Shown here: positions 58,010 through 64,000 of the stretch, piece by piece
How positions within the stretch are numbered: the first letter of the stretch is position 1
Layout: every line of letters starts with the position of its first letter
Origin: Heliocidaris tuberculata
Lineage: Eukaryota; Echinodermata; Echinoidea; Camarodonta; Echinometridae
Length of the DNA stretch: 64,000 bases
Assembly: GCA_025618425.1 (NCBI GenBank)
Contig: CM046844.1
Span: 11,644,058 to 11,708,057, forward strand
Direction of reading: 5' to 3'
Notes under the pieces: model-generated
Databases searched by the model: none
What the model was told of the DNA's origin: nothing
Seen by the model: the letters and a program-made list of their open reading frames with translations, nothing else
Position numbers and translations under genes: made by a program

Positions 58010-60990
58010 AGGGGAGTATAAAAGAAACTGGTGTTGTCCTGCTTTGAATTGAGATTATAAGCAGTTAAGCTTATTTTTAATTCGATTTCTGTGGCGGGAC
58101 GAACACAAATCCTTCAGTAAAGGAAAAACAAACCGCAGTAAAACAGGCGAGTTAGCGTCCAAATCCTGTTTTAAACTTCACACAAGCCCAGATACACAGA
58201 CGTCCGTATCAGCTTGCGTCCATAGTGCTAACTGACTAATAACGCTTCGTGTCATAAGGAGCAAAGGTCAATTATGGTGACTTTAAATGACAAATAAAAT
58301 TTACTCGCAACGCGAAACATCCTCCCCCGCCCAATGAGGGAATTTACCTCATGATTATATTCAATAAATAATACCACATAAGTTATTAACCTAATCCTCA
58401 TATCCTTCTGCTGGATAAATGACAGCGATTTTCGTGACTGGATGGCGGTATTCAGCAGAAGATGTTCTAACTTTCACATTCAGTACTTTACCGTCCTGTC
58501 CTGGATACACCTGGATTACGCGGGCAATGGTCCACTTCCCACGTACAGCGTTCGCGTCAGCCGACATCACGACATCGTCCACCCGAACATTTCGGCGATC
58601 AACATTCCACTTCCTCAGTGGTACTAGCAATGGAAGAACATCCCTTGTCCAACGCTTCCAAAAAGAGTCGACGATTCCTTGGACGAGTTCGACGCGATGC
58701 CGTGGATTTCTGGTTTCCCAGAACGGACCTTGTGCAACATCACTCAATGCACGTCCTAACAGCATGTCATTAGGACTAAGGTAGCTCCCGTCATCCGGCT
58801 CATAAGATGTCACTCTTACCAGTTTTCTCCATTTAGAAAACCTCTTGCAGTCAATTACATCTTCTCCTACGTCAGTCATAGTTAAGACAAACTGTTCTCT
58901 CCGTTTTTCCTTTTCAACATCAGGTTGTTTCTCAGTCACTTTGACTTCTTCTGGCCATTCTGAATCTGGTTGTCGAAGGAAATCAGGTCCATGTTGCCAT
59001 CTACCATTCAACTGATCAGCCTTCAACCCTCTAGTTAGATCATCGGCAACGTTTACCTCTCCAGGAATATGTCGCCACTGGCTAGGATCTGTAGTACTGT
59101 GAATTTCCCCGACTCTGGTAGAAACAAACGTCTTGAACTTTCGAGCTCTGTTCTTTATCCACGACAATGCGATGGTACTGTCTGTCATGAATATCACCTC
59201 ATTCAGTTGCATCGTCATTTCAGCTGTGATGGCTCTATACAGTCTGCTGGCCAGGACTGCTGCTTGCAATTCGAGTCTTGGAACTGTTAGCTGCTTCAGA
59301 GGGGCCACTCGGGATTTCGCTGTTACAAACCGCACTTCATACTTTCCGTCATCCGTTTCCCATCGTAGATAGGCACATGCGCCGAAGGCATTCATAGAAG
59401 CATCACAAAAGATGCACAGAGTCGGTTTACCAGTTGCATTTCTTGGTGTCAGGCATCTTTCAAATTTGACATCTCTCAGTTTCTTCATCTCTTGAAACAG
59501 CTTCTTCCATTCAGCCTGACTTTCATCTGATAACTCAGCATCCCAATTTACACCTTCTTCCCACAGTTTTTGCAGTCCAATCTTGGCTCGTATTACAAAG
59601 GCAGCCGCATATCCGATCGGGTCAAATATGCGAGCTACATGACTCAGGATGCTTCTTTTTGACATTATGTTGGCGTGGATTGCATCTTCCTGTAGCTTCA
59701 CTTTGTATGAGAAAATGTCTGACTCATTATCCCATACAACTCCGAGAACCTTCTCATCGGTTACGGCTTCCAGTAGCTTGGAGTTTTCATCTGCTCCCTT
59801 CATCTGTTCCGTGGTCAATAGGTTGTTCGACCTCCATCCTTTGACCTTGAAACCTCCTTCAGCTAGTACTTTGTCAATGTTACTGCTCAGTTCTTTGGCT
59901 TCAGTCACCGTGGGCACGGATACACAGATGTCATCCATGTACGTGTTGTTCTTGAGAGCAGATGCTGCTTGTGGATAGTCCTTTGCCCCTTCCTCTGTGG
60001 TTTTCCTCAGAGCCATCTGCGCCATAGCTGGGGCCGGTTTGTCACCGAATGTGACGACTTTCATTGTGTACACGTCTGGTTTCCGTTCCGGATTCATGTT
60101 TCTCCACAAGAAACGATGAACGTGTTGATCTGCCTTTGGAATCATCACCCTGTGGTACATTTTAGAGATGTCGGCACACAGGGCTACTTCATGTTCTCTA
60201 AATCTAAGTAGTACCCCAAAAAGGCTGTTGAGTAGGTCAGGCCCCTTCATCCAGTAGTCATTCAATGACTGTCCTTGATACTTGGCTGATGAATTGAATA
60301 CAATTCTGATGGGCGTACTTTTTTTCTCAGGTCTCACTATGGCATGATGCGATAAGTAGTGTACAGGGCCTGCATATGACTGTATCTCATCTTCAGATAT
60401 CTTCTCGGCAAAGTTCTTCTCCACCATTTCCTTGATTTGTTTGTCATACGCCTCGGCATGTTCCGGATTTTTTGCCAACTTCCTTTCTGTCGCATACAAA
60501 ATCCTCTCGGCTTGGTATTTGTTGTCCGCGAGCAACTCTGGATCCTTTCGCCAAGGATATGGCACACACCATTGATTGCCAACCTTCTTACAAGAGTCAT
60601 TAATCACCTTGTATTCTGCTGTCTCCTGTTCACTAAGCCCGTCTGGTTGGCACCGAGCAATATCATGACAGACCCCCATCGACTCTGTTGTCCAGAATTC
60701 TCGCAAGTCCACTGGATCGGCCAACATGATGTTCAGGACAATGCTGTTGTTGATCTGATGGTCTGCAGCAGGTCCAATCACCACCCATCCTAATGGAGAA
60801 TGTCTTGCCAATAAACCTCCTTTCTCCCTTGTTTCACCTTGATGCAGCTTCTCTTTTAGGTGAAATTCTAGTTGGTTCACTTTCTTGTAAAACACAATAG
60901 GCATGGTTTGGGTTGAATGGCTTTGTTAACTAGCTTGGTTGCTCTTCATGGCTATTCATTAGTAAGCAAATCCCATAATCATTAATTTTA
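58010..60990 (-). mobile_element. BEL/Pao LTR retrotransposon fragment
   Basis: On the - strand a polyprotein (60904-58391) is followed by a purine-rich tract (GGGCGGGGGAGGA, 58335-58322). A segment beginning TGTTTCGCG at about 58318 and running to about 58010 is a plausible 3' LTR. Gag and protease are missing, and no 5' LTR is seen near 60905-61000, so the copy is 5'-truncated. Confidence 0.8.
58391..60904 (-). pseudogene. BEL/Pao polyprotein fragment lacking integrase
   Basis: The 837-codon open frame begins after where protease would be (LLARHSPLGWVVIGPA, residues 31-46). RT follows with LCADISKMYHRV (242-253) and YMDD (322-325). The A17/RNase H-like part contains FCDASMNAFGACAY and RLELQAAVLASRLY, and reaches KRFSKWRKLVRVTSY near residue 700. 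The next residues, from about 702 (YLSPNDMLLGRAL), are already the C-terminal DUF5641-type domain. In complete BEL elements a zinc-binding and a DDE integrase domain, roughly 300 or more residues, lie between these. The deletion kept the frame (near 58800). The long frame with no stop suggests a young copy or a mobilised deletion derivative. Confidence 0.85.
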
Positions 60991-61636
60991 GGCCTTAACA
61001 AAGAGTCTTATATGGACTTCACAAAGCATGGAATGAGTTGCTAGATGTAAAATTTGACCAAGAAGAAGTGAGACCTTCAGAAAGCACAGGAAACATGTTC
61101 GTTTGTCTTAAGTACTGCAGGCATCTTCTGCCGATTTTCAACAAAAATTGACTTTTTTGAAATCAGCAAAGTCAAATCTTCAAACACATTTATGAGTTTT
61201 AGATTTTCCTTCTGTATGCTTTTTGTCTTTGATTTGCAGTTCTTTATGATATTGCAATCCTTATGGTTTTCACTGGTTGTTTGGCATGCAACCTTGTTAA
61301 AACTCACCGAGACTGTCTTCTTTGAAAAACCCTTCTATCTGAAAAAGGTTTTACGAAACAAAAATCCTGAATCACTGGTGAAACACAAGAGAAAATCATC
61401 CATGATGAGAATTGGAGTACCCATGCCATTTCATAAAGGTATCTCCTTAGCATCATGCCTATTGTGTTTCACAAGAAACTGAACCAACTAGATTTTTGCA
61501 CAAAATTTTGAAGACAGTGGTGTTCAGTGATGCATGGCCCTGGGAACCTAAACACGTAACCATTGGAAAGGATATTAATTACTCTTTCATGTGGTATGAA
61601 TTTCATTGTCAGTAAACATATAGTTCATTTACTGCA

Positions 61637-61667
<31 letters not shown>

Positions 61668-61673
61668 TATATA

Positions 61674-62065
61674 TATTTTATTAGATACCTACTTAGGGCG
61701 AAAATACGTAGTAAAAAATGCAGCGAAAGGGGGAAATCGACTATAAGGAGAAATATGCATTTCTCCTTTACGTTTTGAACTAGACTTTCTGACCTTGCCT
61801 GCCATATCACAACCTGTAACTTCGCTGTCACAATGCTATAATGAGCGTCCACTGATATGAGGACCCTTCCAATTTTTTTTTTAATGTAGGGTAGCCTTAT
61901 CAATGCATCTCAAATTTCAGGGTTCATATTGTGCCATGGGTAAAATATGTGCTGTTTGAGGAAATGTCCTTAATCATATCCTTTATTATGTATAAACAGG
62001 TTTACATAAATTTTCTCCTTTGCTATGCTTTTTTTACCATTTCCCCTTTTAGAGCGAATTAGTGG
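61674..62065. mobile_element. Short TIR-like element in TA repeats
   Basis: The left end 'ttagggcgaaaatacgtagt...aatgcagcgaaagggggaaa' is loosely mirrored at the right by 'tttttaccatttccccttttagagcgaatta'. TA repeats flank it. It is absent from the D2 flank, which passes directly from the equivalent of 55866 to the equivalent of 62073. Inverted identity is weak, so the class is unknown. Confidence 0.45.
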
Positions 62066-62230
62066 TATATATATATAATTATATGGTTCAGATATAGAAA
62101 AAAAAAAAAGTACTAGGTACTGTGTCCTCAAAACTTAAATTGATGAAACCAGGACTGTTTTCAATGACTATTTAGCTTAGCTTTTCCAAAAAAGAGTCTT
62201 ACATGTATGTAGTTGATACCAATTCTTCTG

Positions 62231-63480
62231 GGGGGCGTTTCATCAAACCGTCATAATGACAAGATCAGCAACATCTCGACACTGTCGCTCAACTTTTCCG
62301 CTAAGTGTTTCACAAAGCCATCTTTGCCAAGACCAGCGACAAATTCGCTGACAAGTGACTTGTCAGTACTCCGGACCTGTCATATCTTTTTAGAACACCA
62401 TCACAAGCCAGCTTTTAGTTAGTCTATGGGCTGTGAAAAAATAAGAAATGTAAATTAAGAGAACATTTATTTCCTGATCTCCAAGCACTGTCCTTTACCA
62501 TTCCTTTATCAAATAGTGTTACTAATGTTCGTATTATAATATTTTACAGACAAACCATATGTTCTTATGACTTCTTGACCCCCCAACAAGTAACTGAAAT
62601 TAATATTAAAAATACCCAGATCGGTCTACCGTAGAAAAAGCGTCGAAAACGGAACAGTCTGTCTATACAGACTAATTTAAACAACAACAATTTATCATGT
62701 ATGTATTGACCATATATCTTCCCCTTTCCACGCATTGCTTTGATATGAATATTAGTAAATGTATTTTTTGTAAATGAATATCAAGAATTGGGCCATAAAA
62801 TATCTTAATTTAATCATTTTTCTCTAAAGTGTACACGATTTGGGTCTTCTTTCCATTATTAGTCAATTATGGTATCGTCTTATTTACATATCTAGATTCG
62901 TACATTGCAAAAGCATCCTCGAGTTTTCTCAATTTCATAAATTCTAAGATGCAATAAGTAACACATATCTTCATGTAAACAGGATGTTTGTATCATCAGT
63001 ATTAATTTTCAATGCCATTTTTGACATTTTGGAACAGTTTGGGGAAAACTGAGCCTCAAAGTCTGTTTGGGTAATTGACGATAAATCCAGTGGACTGTGA
63101 TATAGACTGGGGAGGTATTTTGAGATTTATTTTATCTTGATTTTAGTGAAAAGATTTTAATTGTCATAACAAATTTCAAATTGCAACATTTCATTGGTGT
63201 TTGTGCAGATGAATTCCGCGTACGCAGCCACTTTTGCGCAGGCATTAACCAATGATGTGCCATAAGCGTACATTTTGTTATGACAATTAAAATTATTTCA
63301 CTAAAATCAAGATAAAATAAATCTCAGAATACCACCCCTGTTTTTTAGCCAATAAGTATCGATATCATGGAGTTGTTGTTTATCACGTCTTTGTGAAACA
63401 GTTTTTCAAGTCCATGACATTTCCGTAGATAGCCGACAAGAGTTATGACTGTCATGGAGTTGATTTGATGAAACGACCCC
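62231..63480. mobile_element. 1.25-kb MITE with gggcgtttcatcaaa ends
   Basis: The left end GGGGGCGTTTCATCAAA is mirrored by tttgatgaaacgacccc at the right. The D2 flank has the uninterrupted sequence 'ccaattcttctggttcat' (51738-51755), so the insertion point is exact, with a likely CTGG target duplication. No ORF of note is present. A second palindromic element (63109-63339) is nested inside. Confidence 0.8.
63109..63339. repeat. Nested palindromic MITE, ~65-bp arms
   Basis: 'ggaggtattttgagatttat...ttgtcataacaaa' on the left is repeated inverted on the right ('ttttgttatgacaattaaa...aataccacccc') with a few mismatches. About 95 bases separate the arms. Confidence 0.85.
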
Positions 63481-64000
63481 CTGGTTCATACATGTAGTTC
63501 AAAGCATTTGTCACCAGATTAGAATTGCAGAATATATGTCACTGGAGTTTTACTTGCCAGAGATCTTTCATAATTTTAGCCCCCCCCCCCCAGGACAACT
63601 ACCCTGAATTCGGGGGGGGGGGGGGGGGGGGTTAGTTGTCCTGGGGTTAATTGTCCCGGGGGGTAATTGTTCAGATACGGCAAACCATGATGCACAGTGG
63701 TCGTGACTTATCAGATTTGTATTTGGACATGTAGAATATATGTCTCTAATTTTGATTCAGGAAATCAAGGTGATTTCAGACTGCAACATTATTCTCACAC
63801 AACTGTCCCTTATTTGGGGCCAGTTGGCTGTTTCTCGAACTTGATGGCTGTCAGTTTTACATATAGGAAGACATACATTATGCCACTGCAGTGAGATTGC
63901 ATATAAAACAAGTAAAGTGTATGATGGGCTTTAGGAAGTACATGTACCTACATGGATACTTCATGTGTATGTGATAGGTCTTGACTCTTTTGGCCATAAA
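63481..64000 (+). other. Continuation of the duplicated 3' flank of gene E
   Basis: Aligns with 51752-52165 of the D2 flank, for example 'aaggtgatttcagactg' and 'ctcacacaactgtccctta'. A small insertion at 63581-63680 consists of C and G runs around an inverted 'ccaggacaacta'/'tagttgtcctgg'. No gene is supported. Confidence 0.7.

Larger units (their letters stand above)
57839..61636. mobile_element. Inverted-repeat (mariner-like) element carrying a BEL/Pao insertion
   Basis: The left arm at 57880-58005 ('ctgtaaatgaactatat', 'gaaagagtaatt', 'gtttaggtttccagggcca') matches the reverse complement of 61515-61636. The flanking DNA is a TA microsatellite on both sides. The outermost 41 bases of the left arm (ctgggcattaaa...) have no partner on the right, so that end is eroded. 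Between the arms lie BEL/Pao sequence (about 58010-60990) and about 500 bases (60990-61510) that are unclassified. No transposase of the host element is recognised. Confidence 0.6.

Overview
This is eukaryotic nuclear DNA from an animal: AT-rich, spliceosomal splice signals, spaced single-exon genes with UTRs, and dense, varied transposable elements (DIRS, Ty3/gypsy, BEL/Pao, LINEs, Tc1/mariner, hAT-, piggyBac- and pogo-like MITEs, tRNA-derived SINEs). The mixture, and the saturation with the palindrome TACATGTA, suit a marine invertebrate. An echinoderm such as a sea urchin is my best guess, but nothing in the window proves it.

The cellular genes belong to one family. At both ends of the window lie members of a divergent FEM1-like group: N-terminal ankyrin repeats, a helical middle region like that of FEM1A/B/C, a C-terminal ankyrin pair, and a C-terminal VHL box (BC box plus Cul2 box). 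Canonical FEM1 proteins are substrate receptors of CUL2-RING E3 ubiquitin ligases that read C-terminal degrons. Three copies are intact: gene A 558-2465, gene C 6688-8661 and gene E 52854-54563. Three are broken: B 3228-5105, D1 49131-49425 and D2 49541-50689. All lie on the + strand, and most show an acceptor site 30-100 bases before the ATG of one large coding exon. A, B and C form one tandem group. D1, D2 and E form another, with D2 and E nearly identical at the DNA level. This looks like birth-and-death evolution of a lineage-specific E3 receptor family.

The 44 kb between the two groups is mobile DNA and repeats. 8.7-13 kb holds pogo-, Tc1- and piggyBac-like MITEs. 13.6-14.3 kb is a GC-rich ~180-bp tandem repeat. 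15.5-18.0 kb is a large imperfect palindrome built of a short repeat. 18.5-21.2 kb has two 5'-truncated LINE ends. 21.5-22.9 kb is a ~190-bp satellite. 23.4-27.1 kb has hAT-like and other MITEs plus SINE-like units. 28.5-29.1 kb is a long inverted repeat. 29.9-35.1 kb is a degenerate DIRS element (- strand), 37.5-41.2 kb a degenerate Ty3/gypsy element (- strand), and 42.65-47.3 kb a second, GC-rich DIRS element (+ strand).

The 3' flank of D2 is repeated downstream of E, where it is interrupted by about 8 kb of insertions: a TA-flanked MITE, a Tc1-like transposon, an inverted-repeat element holding a BEL/Pao fragment, a short TIR element and a 1.25-kb MITE. Because D2's flank is largely the empty version, insertion points can be read directly. 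Paired copies also show repeated gains of the hexamer CATGTA at TA dinucleotides. This is what excision footprints of CA...TG-ended, TA-targeting transposons would look like, and several such elements are present in the window.
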